A stretch of DNA of 64,000 nt, from assembly GCF_037137055.1 (NCBI RefSeq), contig NZ_JBBBNY010000002.1, positions 124,001-188,000 of the forward strand, read 5' to 3'. A program made the position numbers and the translations under genes. Origin of the DNA: Frateuria_A yonginensis (GTDB lineage: Bacteria; Pseudomonadota; Gammaproteobacteria; Xanthomonadales; Rhodanobacteraceae). The notes under the pieces were generated by a model. It ran no database searches and was not told the origin of the DNA. It saw only the letters and a list, made by a program, of their open reading frames with translations. Positions 25,401 to 33,710 of the stretch are shown piece by piece. How positions within the stretch are numbered: position 1 is the stretch's first letter; each line of letters begins with the position of its first letter.

Positions 25401-25552
25401 GCAACGGCGAGCCGGGGCGCGAGGTGGAGGGCCCGATGGCGATCGTGATCCTGGGGGGGCTGCTGAGCTCCACCGTGCTCAACCTGCTAGTGATGCCGGC
25501 GCTGGCCGGCCGCTACCTGCGCCCGGTGGCGCCCTCCCGCTCCGGCGGATAG
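22463..25552 (+). CDS. CzcA/CusA-type RND efflux pump, inner-membrane subunit
   Basis: A 1029-residue proton-driven exporter. N-terminal helix LAAIVRSALRAPWWVVLAAVLLLVLGV is followed by the heavy-metal RND hallmark DVFPDFVPAQATVQVEAPGF. Two large periplasmic loops and twelve predicted helices follow. The proton-relay helix GGLAVALGVVVDDAIIDVEN (about residues 393-412) keeps the acidic residues, but the VVDDAIIDVEN form differs from the classical CzcA and CusA signatures, so the substrate (metal or otherwise) is open. The GTG at 22463, 1 bp after the adaptor stop, gives the normal N-terminus; the frame is open upstream only by chance. Confidence 0.92.
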   Translation: MLAAIVRSALRAPWWVVLAAVLLLVLGVQRLRDAKYDVFPDFVPAQATVQVEAPGFTALQVEQRVTQPIENAVNGAHAVQVVRSQSIQGLAVIDVVFDEGTDPFRDRQLLAERVTEAAANLPQGAEAPSLSPMTSSTMDLLKFGLVSDRLDPLALRGLADWTVKPRLLAVPGVADAIVFGGGVREWQVRVHPDRLAAYGLTLEDVRTAAAAATGVRGAGYVDTPSQRVVLEADGGLDDPAQLGRTVLTRHGGRNVTLADVASVTVGAAPAFGDARIDARPGVLVAMTSQYGSNTLEVTRAVEKALDDLKPMLRAQGVTLVPALHRPATFVEVALANMRDALAFGAVLVLVVLVLFLKDWRTALISFASIPLSLALAVLALRWFGWTINTMTLGGLAVALGVVVDDAIIDVENINRRLRVAGHGAPRLATILAASVEVRRPVVLATVVVGLVFVPILLLPGLQGSFFAPLAGAFLLATFASLLVALTVTPALCLLLLRTDRRHREPRWLKRVKLAQHRLLVRALPHARALLAAALVVGVLALVALPFFGASLLPEFREGHFVVQVTGPSGTSLAEMDRIGERLSRGALAIPGVASVSMQMGRAEAVQDTWPPNRGELHVELKPRLSATVQIRVEDALRRLVDGYPGISAEVVTFLGDRISESLSGETAPVTLSLYGQDLDRLDALAAQAQAIVRKVPGAGSVRLDTSPSVPTIRIAPDPDRLAAHGLRMTDVLDAIAAAHQGVIVGHVYRGVQPVAIRLALDDPAGTDPEAVGTLLLPTVDGQSVPLSDVATIDLVRGRASVQHEGGRRRLVLAVTPTSTDVVGFVARARAALDRQLKLPAGYYVEFGGAAEGAVQARHALLLHSALAAAAIVALLLLSFPERRSVALILANVPFALVGGVIAAALAGGVLSIGALVGFVTLFGIAARNTIMLIAHYEHLVGQEGAHWNRFTVLRGARERLTPILMTALVTALGLLPLALGNGEPGREVEGPMAIVILGGLLSSTVLNLLVMPALAGRYLRPVAPSRSGG

Positions 25553-25645
25553 CACTCGCTCGGCGCCGCCCGCCGGCGGCGAGCGGCGGCTTTGCCCCCG
25601 GGCTCGGGCGCCGGATACTGCTCGTCCCGTCCACGGAGTCCTGCC

Positions 25646-25993
25646 ATGCGCTATCACGGAAGCTGCCATTGCGGCCGCGTCGCGTTCGACGTCGAAGGCG
25701 AACTGGGCCAGGTGCTGGAATGCAACTGCTCGCATTGCAGTCGCAAGGGCTACCTGCTGTGGTTCCTGCCGCGCGACCGCCTGGAACTGGCCACGCCCGA
25801 AGACGCGATGGGCAGCTACACCTTCAACAAGCACGTCATCCAGCACCGCTTCTGCCCGCAGTGCGGCTGTGCGCCGTTCGCGCTGGGCACCAAGCCGGAC
25901 GGCACGCCGGTGGCGGCGATCAACGTGCGCTGTCTGGAGGGCGTGGAGCTGGCGACCCTCCAGCGGGTGCCGGTGGACGGACGCAGCTACTGA
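25646..25993 (+). CDS. GFA family (glutathione-dependent formaldehyde-activating-like) protein
   Basis: A 115-residue zinc protein with the GFA/CENP-V fold. The cysteine motifs are complete: SCHCGRVAFDV, ECNCSHCSRKGYL and FCPQCGCAPFALG. Founding members bind glutathione-formaldehyde adducts, but most bacterial members have no proven activity. The start at 25646 (MRYHGSCHCG) is the family start; upstream codons to 25592 have no similarity. It stands alone between the RND operon and the glycosyltransferase gene. Confidence 0.9.
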   Translation: MRYHGSCHCGRVAFDVEGELGQVLECNCSHCSRKGYLLWFLPRDRLELATPEDAMGSYTFNKHVIQHRFCPQCGCAPFALGTKPDGTPVAAINVRCLEGVELATLQRVPVDGRSY

Positions 25994-26091
25994 CCGCCGA
26001 CGCCGTTTGCGGTCGCGCGTCACCGACGCGCCATTGACCGCCCCGACCCTAAGCTCGGTGCCGAGCCCAAGCGGTCCGCGCGGGAGATCGC

Positions 26092-27675
26092 ATGGAACGA
26101 CGTTCCGCCACACGCGCCCTGCTCTGGTCGGGAGTGGCGGTGGCGCTGCTGCTTCCGGCACTCGTGCTGCCGCCCGTGCCGATCGACGAGACGCGCTATC
26201 TGGCGGTGGCCTGGAACATGCACCTGCGGGGCGACTGGCTGGTGCCCTGGCTGGACGGCGCGCCTTATCCGGACAAGCCACCGCTGCTGTTCTGGCTGAT
26301 CAACCTGGCGTGGGACATCGCCGGCGTGCACGCCTGGTCCGCGCGCGTGCTGGAAGTGCTGCTGGGCCTGGCGACGCTGCCGCTATTGCGTCGCCTGGCC
26401 CTCGCGCTGGGCGCCGACGCCGCGGCCGCCGGCCTGGCGGCCTGGCTCTGGCTGGGCTGCCTGGGCTTCGCCGGATTCGCCGGCGCCCTGATGTTCGACG
26501 TGTTGCTGTGCGCGTGCACCCTGCTGGCCTGGCTCGGCACGGCGTGGCTGGTGTGCGGGCGCCGCGGTCCCGGCGCGGGATTGTTGGGGCTGGGGCTCGG
26601 GCTGGGCATCCTCGCCAAGGGGCCGGTCAGCCTGCTGGTCGGCGGTCTCCCGGCGCTGCTGGCGCCGTGGTGGGCGCCGGCAGCGCGCCGCTCGCCCGGG
26701 CGCCACTACCTGGCAACGACGGTGGCACTGGCCGGCGCGGCGCTGCTGGCGCTGGCCTGGGCGATCCCGGCGGCGCGGCGGGGCGGGCCGGCCTACGGCG
26801 ACGCGATCTTCCTCACGCAGACCGCCGGCCGCGTCGCCGAGAGCTTCGCCCACGACCGCGGACCGGCCTGGTACCTGCCGATCGTGCCCTTGCTGCTGTT
26901 GCCCTGGACGGTCGGCCTGGGCCGGGGTGCGCGACGACCCGCGCCCGCGTACGACAGGCTCGACCGCTTCGCGCTGGCCGCGAGCGTGCCGGCGTTCCTC
27001 GCCTTCTGCCTGATCAGCGGCAAGCAGCCGCACTACCTGCTGCCGCTGCTGCCGGCGCTTGCACCCGCCGCCGCGGCGCGGCTGGCGGACGGGCGCTGGC
27101 GGGTGGTCGGCTGGCGCGTGGGCGTGCCCCTGGTGGCGATCGCGCTGGCATTCCTGCTGGCGCTGCTGCGGCTCGTACCGCAGGCGCCCGCATGGGCCTA
27201 TGCCGGTCTGGTCGGCGCCGTGTTGCCCGGCTTGCCGCTGCTGATGCACCGGACGCAGCCGGTGGGCGTGCCCGTGGCCGCGGTAGCCACGCTGCTGGTG
27301 GCGGCACTGGCCAAGCTGGCGCTGGTGCAGGGCCTGGGGCCGAGCTATTCGGTGGAGCGGGCGGCAACACGCATCGCCGCCGCGCAGCGGGCAGGCATCC
27401 CGCTGCTGCAGGCCGGCCGGCAGAACGGCCTGTACACCTTCGCGGGGCGCCTCACCGCGGCGATCCCCACGGCGGAGAACGCCGCGCAGGTCGCCGCCTG
27501 GGCCAGGGCGCATCCGGACGGCTGGGTGATCAGCAACTACCAGGATTTCGACTACCCGGCGCCGCCGCTCTACCGGCAACCGTTCATGGGACGCCATCTG
27601 ACGATCTGGCGCGCCGGCGACATCGCCGGCCAGGCGCCGGCCGCGCACGAGGCACCGTCGGCTCGCCTGCGGTAG
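26092..27675 (+). CDS. ArnT-like family 39 glycosyltransferase
   Basis: A 527-residue inner-membrane protein with about 11-12 hydrophobic helices. The first periplasmic loop has the acidic pair in PPVPIDETRYLAVAWNMHLRGDWLVPWLDGAPYPDKPPLLFWLI, diagnostic of ArnT/PMT (GT39/GT83-type) enzymes that move a sugar from an undecaprenyl or dolichyl carrier to an acceptor such as lipid A. A soluble C-terminal periplasmic region follows the last helix. The acceptor and sugar are not predictable; no arn genes are nearby. Starts at ATG 26092. Confidence 0.9.
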   Translation: MERRSATRALLWSGVAVALLLPALVLPPVPIDETRYLAVAWNMHLRGDWLVPWLDGAPYPDKPPLLFWLINLAWDIAGVHAWSARVLEVLLGLATLPLLRRLALALGADAAAAGLAAWLWLGCLGFAGFAGALMFDVLLCACTLLAWLGTAWLVCGRRGPGAGLLGLGLGLGILAKGPVSLLVGGLPALLAPWWAPAARRSPGRHYLATTVALAGAALLALAWAIPAARRGGPAYGDAIFLTQTAGRVAESFAHDRGPAWYLPIVPLLLLPWTVGLGRGARRPAPAYDRLDRFALAASVPAFLAFCLISGKQPHYLLPLLPALAPAAAARLADGRWRVVGWRVGVPLVAIALAFLLALLRLVPQAPAWAYAGLVGAVLPGLPLLMHRTQPVGVPVAAVATLLVAALAKLALVQGLGPSYSVERAATRIAAAQRAGIPLLQAGRQNGLYTFAGRLTAAIPTAENAAQVAAWARAHPDGWVISNYQDFDYPAPPLYRQPFMGRHLTIWRAGDIAGQAPAAHEAPSARLR

Positions 27676-28044
27676 CTGGCGACCTCCGGTCTCGCCCGGG
27701 CGAGCGCGCGCCCCGCGGGTTGTGCCGCGTGGCGCGCGCGGCAGCCCGTGCGCAGGCGTGGCGCGGCGCTGTTCGCGCTCGCGCGCGCGGCGCGCTTCGT
27801 TCGCGTGATGGAAGGCGAGCAGGCGCGCGCGGACCTCGGGTGGCGCGTAGAGCAGCTCGCAGTCGGCATGCGCACGGGCGGCGCCGAGCAGCAGCAGGGC
27901 CGCCAGCGGCAAGGTCAGACGAAGGTTCCCCGGCATCGGTGCGCCGCGGCGCGCCATTCGGTGGTCGGACATGCGGTTTCTCCAGCGGACGGACCCATCG
28001 TGGCCCGCACCGCCGGAAGCCGCCATCCGGATCCTGCGCGGCGG
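27676..28044 (-). other. Gap with a possible secreted-protein start (unresolved)
   Basis: On the minus strand an ATG at 27972 has a good ribosome-binding site (GGAGAAACCGC before ATG) and opens a frame with a convincing signal peptide (LRLTLPLAALLLLGAARAHADC). About 35 charged residues follow (LLAFHHANEARRAREREQRR). The frame then runs without a stop into the 3' end of the glycosyltransferase gene, where it loses protein character. Either a short secreted protein has been frameshifted, or the start is real and the C-terminus is unusual. I cannot define its end. Confidence 0.35.
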
Positions 28045-28518
28045 TCAGCGCACCGGCTTGACCATGCGCAGCAGGTCGACCCCGTAGCCGGCCGCCTCGT
28101 AGATCGCGCGGGCGCGCGCGTTGCCGGGGAACACCGCCAGCGTGATCAGGCTGCAGCGATGCTCGCGCGCCCATGCCTCGGCGTGTTCCATCAGCGCGCG
28201 GCCGACGCCGCGGCCCTCGTGCGAGGGCGCCACCGCGATGTTGTTGATGTGGCAGTTGGTGCGCCCGGTGAAGAAGTCCTGCGTCTTCTGCAGCTCGATG
28301 AAGCCGACCACCGTGCCGTCGCCGTCCTCGGCCACGAACATGAAGTCGTTGGCCGTGCCGTCCTCCAGGTGCCGCAGCAGGTCCTGGCGGATGCCTTCGA
28401 TGCATTCGTGGCGCTTGCGCCACGGGGGCAGGGGAAAGTCCACGAACCGCGGGACCAGCCCCAGGATGAAGTCGTCGTCGTCCTCGGCCAGACGGATCAC
28501 AAGATTCGTATCGCTCAT
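28045..28518 (-). CDS. GNAT family N-acetyltransferase
   Basis: A 157-residue acetyltransferase of the GNAT fold. The acetyl-CoA pyrophosphate loop is visible as SHEGRGVGRALMEHAEAWARE, preceded by the beta-4 strand CHINNIAVAP and followed by LITLAVFPGNARARAIYEAAGYG. The N-terminal FILGLVPRFVDFPLPPWRK segment is typical of a small bacterial subfamily. Substrate unknown. It is divergent from the RidA-like gene, with a 130-bp shared upstream region. Confidence 0.9.
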   Translation of the reverse strand: MSDTNLVIRLAEDDDDFILGLVPRFVDFPLPPWRKRHECIEGIRQDLLRHLEDGTANDFMFVAEDGDGTVVGFIELQKTQDFFTGRTNCHINNIAVAPSHEGRGVGRALMEHAEAWAREHRCSLITLAVFPGNARARAIYEAAGYGVDLLRMVKPVR

Positions 28519-28648
28519 GCGGCGGGTCGATCGGTTGGCAACGATGGAGCGGTTCTACACCGAGCCGGCGCGGCGGGGAAGCCCCGGCACGGTCGGCTGG
28601 CAGGTTTGCTAGGGTGGAAGGCCCCCCACGACGCGAGGAGGAAAGGCC

Positions 28649-29149
28649 ATGCAAGCACCGCTTCCGCACCGCCGCACCGGCCGCTGGCGGCTGCTCCCGC
28701 TGGCCGGGCTGATCGCCGCAGGTAGCGTGCACGCGCAGGCGGCTCGGGCGATCGATCCGCCGCAACTGCCGCCGGCGCACGGCTACTCGCACGTGGTGAT
28801 CGCGCCGCCGGGGCGGCTGGTCTCGATCGCCGGCCAGGTGGCCATGGACAGCCAGGGCCGGGTGGTCGGCGCGGGCGATTTCCGTGCGCAATGCGTGCAG
28901 GTGTTCGAGAACCTGCGCACGGCACTGCGCAGCGCCGGCCTGGACTTCCGCGACGTCGTGCGCACCGACATGTACGTGACCGACCTCGGCCAGCTCGCCG
29001 TGCTGCGCGAGGTCCGTGCGCACTACCTGCCCGCCGACGCGCCGGCGACCAGCACGCTGGTGAAGGTGGACGCGCTGGTCCGGCCGGAACTGATGATCGA
29101 GGTGGCGGTGGACGCGGTGCTGCCCGACAGCCGCACGCCGCATCCCTGA
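28649..29149 (+). CDS. Exported RidA/YjgF family protein
   Basis: A 166-residue protein made of a signal peptide (WRLLPLAGLIAAGSVHAQA, to about residue 31) and a RidA domain. RidA proteins hydrolyse reactive enamine/imine intermediates. The domain has GYSHVVIAPPGRLVSIAGQVAMDSQGRVVG, the substrate arginine in VVRTDMYVTDL and the C-terminal MIEVAVDAVL with the conserved glutamate. Export of a RidA protein is less common than the cytosolic form. The ATG at 28649 is preceded by a GAGGAAAGG ribosome-binding site. Confidence 0.9.
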   Translation: MQAPLPHRRTGRWRLLPLAGLIAAGSVHAQAARAIDPPQLPPAHGYSHVVIAPPGRLVSIAGQVAMDSQGRVVGAGDFRAQCVQVFENLRTALRSAGLDFRDVVRTDMYVTDLGQLAVLREVRAHYLPADAPATSTLVKVDALVRPELMIEVAVDAVLPDSRTPHP

Positions 29150-29303
29150 TCCGCCGCAGCGCACCTCAACGGCGACACGACATCCCCCGGCGCATGCTGG
29201 ACCCGGGCCGGAGCACCGGCCCCGGATGCGCTCCCCTGCCGGCGTTGCGCCGATCCCGCATCCGTGTCCCCGCGCGGCGTGGCCGCGTTCCCCAGGAGCC
29301 GGC

Positions 29304-30908
29304 ATGCCCGACCAGCACTACGACGTCATCGTGATCGGCACGGGGCCCGGCGGGGCCTCGCTGGCGCAGCGCCTGGCCCCTACCGGCAAGCGCATCCTGC
29401 TGCTCGAGCGCGGTGGTTACCTCAAGCGGGGCATCGAGAACTGGGACCCGAAGACGGTCTTCGTCGACAACGCCTACGTCGCCAACGAGAGCTGGTACGA
29501 CAAGGACGGCACGCTGTTCCACCCCGGCCTGCACTACTTCGTGGGCGGCAATTCCAAGGTCTACGGCGCGGCGCTGTTCCGCCTGCGCGAGCGCGACTTC
29601 CAGGAGCTGCGCCACGCCGATGGCATCTCGCCGGCCTGGCCGCTGTCGTATGCGGATTTCGAGCCCTACTACACGCAGGCCGAGCAGCTCTTCCACGTGC
29701 ACGGACTGCGCGGCGAGGACCCGACCGAACCGCCGGCGAGCGCACCGTACCCGCACCCGCCGGTCTCGCACGAGCCGCGCATCCGGGAACTGCACGAAAA
29801 CTTCGCCCGCCAGGGCGTGACGCCCTTCCACATGCCGCTGGGCATCCTGTTGGACGAGCGCGAAGGCGTGGTGTCGCCGACCAGCATCTGCATCCGCTGT
29901 GCTGCCTTCGACGGCTATCCGTGCCTGCTCAACGGCAAAGCCGACGCGCAGGTGATCTGCGTCGACCCGATGCTGGCGACGCATCCCAACGTGACGCTGC
30001 TGACCGGCGCCTACGTGCACACGCTGCAGACCGATCCCGGCGGGCGCGTCGTGACCGCGGTGAACGTGGAGCGCGAGCGTCGGCGCGAGGTGTACTCGGC
30101 CGACATCGTGGTGGTCGCCTGCGGCGCGCTGAGCTCGGCGCTGCTGCTGCTGCGCTCGGCCAACGACTGCCATCCCGACGGCTTGGCCAACGGCTCGGAC
30201 CAGGTCGGGCGCAACTACATGCGGCACAACCAGTCGGTGATGCTGGCGCTCTCGCGCGAGCGCAACGACACGGTGTTCGAGAAGACGCTGGCCGTGGCCG
30301 ACTACTACTTCGGCGCCGAGGACTGGGACTACCCGCTGGGCCTGATCCAGATGACCGGCAAGTCGCACCCGGACACCATCCGCGGCGAGGCGGTGCCGGA
30401 CTGGCTGGACTGGCTGCCCGACCTGCCGTTCGAGCAGATGGCCCACCACGCGCTGGACTTCTGGCTCTCCAGCGAGGACCTGCCGCGCCCGGAGAACCGC
30501 GTGCGCCTGCGACCCGACGGGCACGTGACGCTGGAGCAGTATCCCAACAACATGGAGGCGCACGAGCGGCTCAAGCACAAGCTCAAGCAACTGGTGCGCG
30601 GCGCCGGCAAGCATCCGACCCTGCTGGAGCGCAAGTTCGAGCTGGGCAAGGAGATCCCGATCGGCGGCACCGCACACCAGGCCGGCACGCTGCGCTTCGG
30701 CAGCGACCCGGCCCGCTCCGTGCTGGACCTCCACTGCAAGGCGCACGAGCTGGACAACCTCTACGTCACCGACGCGAGCTTCTTTCCCTCGATCGGCGCG
30801 GTGAATCCCACGCTGACTATCATCGCCAACGCGCTGCGCGTCGCCGACCACCTGAAGGAGCGGCTGGGCGCGGCGGACGTGGCCACGGCAGGGCAGGGCG
30901 CGCCATGA
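29304..30908 (+). CDS. GMC-type FAD-dependent oxidoreductase
   Basis: A 534-residue flavoprotein. The FAD-binding Rossmann motif is VIVIGTGPGGASLAQRLA (residues 9-26) with LLLERGGYL. The C-terminal GMC domain shows IGGTAHQAGTLRFG (catalytic His) and LYVTDASFFPSIGAVNPTLTIIANALRVADHL (catalytic Asn). A cysteine pair in CIRCAAFDGYPC may bind metal or a disulfide. There is no signal peptide or haem site. It probably oxidises a sugar or alcohol. It heads a six-gene operon with ATGA overlaps; the start at 29304 follows AGGAG. The substrate is unknown. Confidence 0.9.
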   Translation: MPDQHYDVIVIGTGPGGASLAQRLAPTGKRILLLERGGYLKRGIENWDPKTVFVDNAYVANESWYDKDGTLFHPGLHYFVGGNSKVYGAALFRLRERDFQELRHADGISPAWPLSYADFEPYYTQAEQLFHVHGLRGEDPTEPPASAPYPHPPVSHEPRIRELHENFARQGVTPFHMPLGILLDEREGVVSPTSICIRCAAFDGYPCLLNGKADAQVICVDPMLATHPNVTLLTGAYVHTLQTDPGGRVVTAVNVERERRREVYSADIVVVACGALSSALLLLRSANDCHPDGLANGSDQVGRNYMRHNQSVMLALSRERNDTVFEKTLAVADYYFGAEDWDYPLGLIQMTGKSHPDTIRGEAVPDWLDWLPDLPFEQMAHHALDFWLSSEDLPRPENRVRLRPDGHVTLEQYPNNMEAHERLKHKLKQLVRGAGKHPTLLERKFELGKEIPIGGTAHQAGTLRFGSDPARSVLDLHCKAHELDNLYVTDASFFPSIGAVNPTLTIIANALRVADHLKERLGAADVATAGQGAP

Positions 30909-31399
30909 ACTGGATCGACCTGGTCGGCCTGCCGCTGCTGATCCGCCTGTTCCTGGTGGTGCTGTTCCCGTTCAGCGCGATGGACAAGATCTTCAACTGG
31001 GAAGGCGCGCTCAGGCAGGCGAACTCCAGCTTCCTGCCCGGCGGGCCAGTGCTGCTGGTGCTGGGCATGACGCTGGAACTGGTCGGCCCGGCCTGCATCC
31101 TGTTCGGCTGGCACGACCGCCTGGCCGCCTTCCTGCTCGCCGCCTACTGCGTCGTGACGGCGCTGCTGTACCACAACTTCTGGGCGTATCGGGATTTCTG
31201 GGCGAAAGGCGACAGCGTCGCGCGCACGCACTTCTGGGATTTCCTGAAGAACTTCTGCGTGGCCGGCGGCATGCTGCTGCTCGCCTTCAGCGCGCAGCTC
31301 GCGCCGGCGCGGGCGGTGCTCGCCCATCCGCTGTCGTCCACGCCGGCGTACACGCCCGCCGGCATCGCGCCGGCCCTGCCATCCGGAGACACGCCATGA
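30905..31399 (+). CDS. DoxX family membrane protein
   Basis: A 164-residue inner-membrane protein with four predicted helices (LPLLIRLFLVVLFPFSAMDKIF; VLLVLGMTLELVGPACILFGW; LAAFLLAAYCVVTALLYH; FCVAGGMLLLAFSAQLA). The LLIRLFLVVLFPFSAMDKI and YHNFWAY motifs fit DoxX/YphA-type proteins, which are related to the quinone-linked thiosulfate dehydrogenase subunit DoxD. It overlaps the oxidoreductase stop by 4 bp, which suggests it may pass electrons from the flavoenzyme to the quinone pool; that is an inference from position. Confidence 0.87.
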   Translation: MNWIDLVGLPLLIRLFLVVLFPFSAMDKIFNWEGALRQANSSFLPGGPVLLVLGMTLELVGPACILFGWHDRLAAFLLAAYCVVTALLYHNFWAYRDFWAKGDSVARTHFWDFLKNFCVAGGMLLLAFSAQLAPARAVLAHPLSSTPAYTPAGIAPALPSGDTP

Positions 31400-31866
31400 G
31401 CGCCGAGGCTTGCGCACCACCCCGCCTGACCTACTGGCGGATCTGGACCGACGAGGCGGGGGTGAGCCACCAGTCCCGCTGCGTGGCGGACGACTTCGAG
31501 CGCCAGAGCATGGGCGGTGCGGCACCGCAGTGGAACGCGCCGCAGGGCGAGGGCCACGCGAAGGTGGTGTTCGCCGTGCTGCCGGTCGGCTGGGTCGGCG
31601 AATGGCACGAGAACCCCAGGCCGCAATGGATCGTGCCGCTGTCCGGGCGCTGGTTCGTCCAGAGCATGGACGGCCGGCGCGTGGAGATGGGACCGGGCGA
31701 GGTGTCCTTCGGCGGCGACCAGCATTGCGAGGCCGACGCGAAGGGCCGCAAGGGCCATCGCTCCGGCACGGTGGGCGGCGAACCGGCCGTGCTGATGCTG
31801 GTGCAGCTGGACCGGCCCACCGCGCGCGGGCGCCCGGCCAACGCGTCGGACGACGACGATGGCTGA
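31396..31866 (+). CDS. Cupin-like domain protein
   Basis: A 156-residue soluble protein. The central part has a cupin-like double beta-strand pattern: GWVGEWHENPRPQWIVPLSGRWFVQSMDGRRVEMGPGEVSFGGDQHCEA. Possible metal ligands are a histidine in EWHENP and one in DQHCEA. It overlaps the DoxX gene by 4 bp and the downstream lactonase gene by 8 bp. It may be an isomerase, dioxygenase or sensor in the pathway; the class cannot be decided from sequence alone. Confidence 0.8.
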   Translation: MSAEACAPPRLTYWRIWTDEAGVSHQSRCVADDFERQSMGGAAPQWNAPQGEGHAKVVFAVLPVGWVGEWHENPRPQWIVPLSGRWFVQSMDGRRVEMGPGEVSFGGDQHCEADAKGRKGHRSGTVGGEPAVLMLVQLDRPTARGRPANASDDDDG

Positions 31867-32764
31867 CCTCGAGATCGCCGATCCGCGCTTCAAGGCGCTG
31901 GTGCTGCCCAACGCGTCGCTGGAGACGCTGGCCGGCGGCTTCCGCTGGCTGGAGGGGCCGGTGTGGTTCGCCGACCGCGAGGAGCTGCTGTTCAGCGACA
32001 TCCCAGACGACCGCGTGCTGCGCTGGAGCGAAAGCGGCGGCGTGTCGGTGTTCCGCCAGCCCTCCGGTTTCGAGAACGGGCACACCCGTGACCGCCAGGG
32101 CCGGCTGGTGTCCTGTTCGCATCGCGGGCGCTGCATCACGCGCACGGAACCGGACGGCAGCGTCTCCGTGCTCGCCGAACGCTACCAAGGAAAAAGGCTC
32201 AACTCGCCCAACGACGTGGTGGTGAAGTCCGACGGCAGCGTGTGGTTCACCGACCCGCCCTACGGCATCCAGACCGACTACGAAGGCGGCAAGCAACGCG
32301 CGGAGCTGCCGGCGTCCGTGTACTGCCTGGATCCGGCGAGCGGCCGCCTGCGCGTGGTGGCCGACGGCTTCGAGGGACCCAATGGTCTGTGCTTCTCGCC
32401 GGACGAGTCGCGCCTGTACGTGGCCGAGACCGGGTTGCAGTTCGTCGCCGAACCGAGGCAGGAAATCCACGTGTTCGACGTCGAGCGCGATGGCGGCGGT
32501 GCCGCCCGCCTCGTGCGCGGCCGCCGTTTCCTGGGCCGGCACGCCGACGGCATGCGCTGCGACGAGCAGGGCAACCTGTGGATCGCCAGCGACGACGGCG
32601 TGCACTGCTTCGATCCGGATGGGACGCTGCTGGGGCGCATCCGCGTACCCAGCCCGGTGTCCAACCTGTGCTTCGGCGGCCGTCACTACTGCCGCCTGTT
32701 CCTGTGCGCCTCGCAGACGCTGTACGCGATCTACACCAACACGCGTGGCGCGCAGCGGCCATGA
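31859..32764 (+). CDS. SMP-30/gluconolactonase family lactonase
   Basis: A 301-residue six-bladed beta-propeller hydrolase. The metal-site glutamate is in GGFRWLEGPVWFAD, the conserved asparagines are in LNSPNDVVVKSDGSVWFTDPPYG and FEGPNGLCFSPDESRLYVAET, and the aspartate is in ADGMRCDEQGNLWIA. Family members open aldonolactones such as gluconolactone. Coming after a sugar/alcohol oxidase, it would hydrolyse the lactone that oxidation of a cyclic sugar produces. It overlaps both neighbours by a few bases. Confidence 0.92.
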   Translation: MADLEIADPRFKALVLPNASLETLAGGFRWLEGPVWFADREELLFSDIPDDRVLRWSESGGVSVFRQPSGFENGHTRDRQGRLVSCSHRGRCITRTEPDGSVSVLAERYQGKRLNSPNDVVVKSDGSVWFTDPPYGIQTDYEGGKQRAELPASVYCLDPASGRLRVVADGFEGPNGLCFSPDESRLYVAETGLQFVAEPRQEIHVFDVERDGGGAARLVRGRRFLGRHADGMRCDEQGNLWIASDDGVHCFDPDGTLLGRIRVPSPVSNLCFGGRHYCRLFLCASQTLYAIYTNTRGAQRP

Positions 32765-33681
32765 GCGGACGGGTGCTACGGCTGCGGCGGGTCAGCCGCA
32801 ACGTGGGCGACCTCGCGCGCATGATCGCCTTCTACTGCGAGGCGCTGGACTTCGCGCTGGTGGAGCGGACGGTCGTGGGCACGCCCGCCTGGGGCGAAAT
32901 GATGGGCCTGCCCGGCGCACGTGCGCAGATGGCACGCCTGCGCCTGGGCGCGCAGGCGCTGGAGCTGGTGGCGTTCGACCCGCCCGGGCGGCCCTATCCG
33001 GCCGACAGCAACGCGGCCGACCTGTGCTTCCAGCACCTGGCGATCGTGGTGGCGGACATGCCGGCGGCGTACGCGCGGCTGCAACGCCACGCGTGCCGGC
33101 CGATCAGCCAGGGCGGGCCGCAGACGCTGCCACCGGACACCGGCGGCGTCACCGCCTTCAAGTTCCGCGACCCGGAAGGCCATCCGCTGGAGCTGATCCG
33201 GTTTCCCGCCGGCGTCGGCGCGCCCTGCTGGCAGGAGGCGCCGGGCCTGTTCCTGGGCATCGACCACTCAGCGATCGCGGTGGCCGACGTCGAGGCCTCG
33301 GTCGCGTTCTACGCACGCCTGGGCCTGCACGTGGCCGGGCGCTCGCACAACCGCGGTCCGGAACAACAGCACCTGGACGGCCTGCCCGGCGCGGACGCGG
33401 ACGTGGTGGGCCTGGTGGCCGGGCAACGCGGCCCGCCGCACCTGGAATTGCTCGGCTACCGCACGCCCCACGGGCGCCGCCTGGATCCGCCGGCGGCCGC
33501 CAACGACCGGGTGGCCGACCGGCTGGTGCTGGCGGTCGACGACCTGCCGGTGCTGCTGGACCGGTTGCGTGACGGCGGAGCGCCTTGGCCGCCAGCGGGC
33601 GACGGCGAGGTGGCGCTGCTGCTCGATCCGAGCGGGCACCGCCTGCTGCTGGAGATGGAGTCCGCGACGCCCGGCGGCTAG
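32761..33681 (+). CDS. Double-domain VOC family (glyoxalase/dioxygenase-like) protein
   Basis: A 306-residue protein made of two VOC modules. Module 1 (residues ~1-160) has NVGDLARMIAFYCEALDF, FQHLAIVVADMPAAY and GHPLELIRFP. Module 2 has LGIDHSAIAVADVEASVAFYARLGLHV, PPHLELLGYRTPHG and a final GHRLLLEM. The first metal position of module 1 is not histidine, so it may have only one complete metal site. Family members are dioxygenases, isomerases or lyases. It overlaps the lactonase stop by 4 bp. Confidence 0.88.
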   Translation: MSGRVLRLRRVSRNVGDLARMIAFYCEALDFALVERTVVGTPAWGEMMGLPGARAQMARLRLGAQALELVAFDPPGRPYPADSNAADLCFQHLAIVVADMPAAYARLQRHACRPISQGGPQTLPPDTGGVTAFKFRDPEGHPLELIRFPAGVGAPCWQEAPGLFLGIDHSAIAVADVEASVAFYARLGLHVAGRSHNRGPEQQHLDGLPGADADVVGLVAGQRGPPHLELLGYRTPHGRRLDPPAAANDRVADRLVLAVDDLPVLLDRLRDGGAPWPPAGDGEVALLLDPSGHRLLLEMESATPGG

Positions 33682-33710
33682 CATGCGCCGATCCCAGGGA
33701 CGACCGTGGC

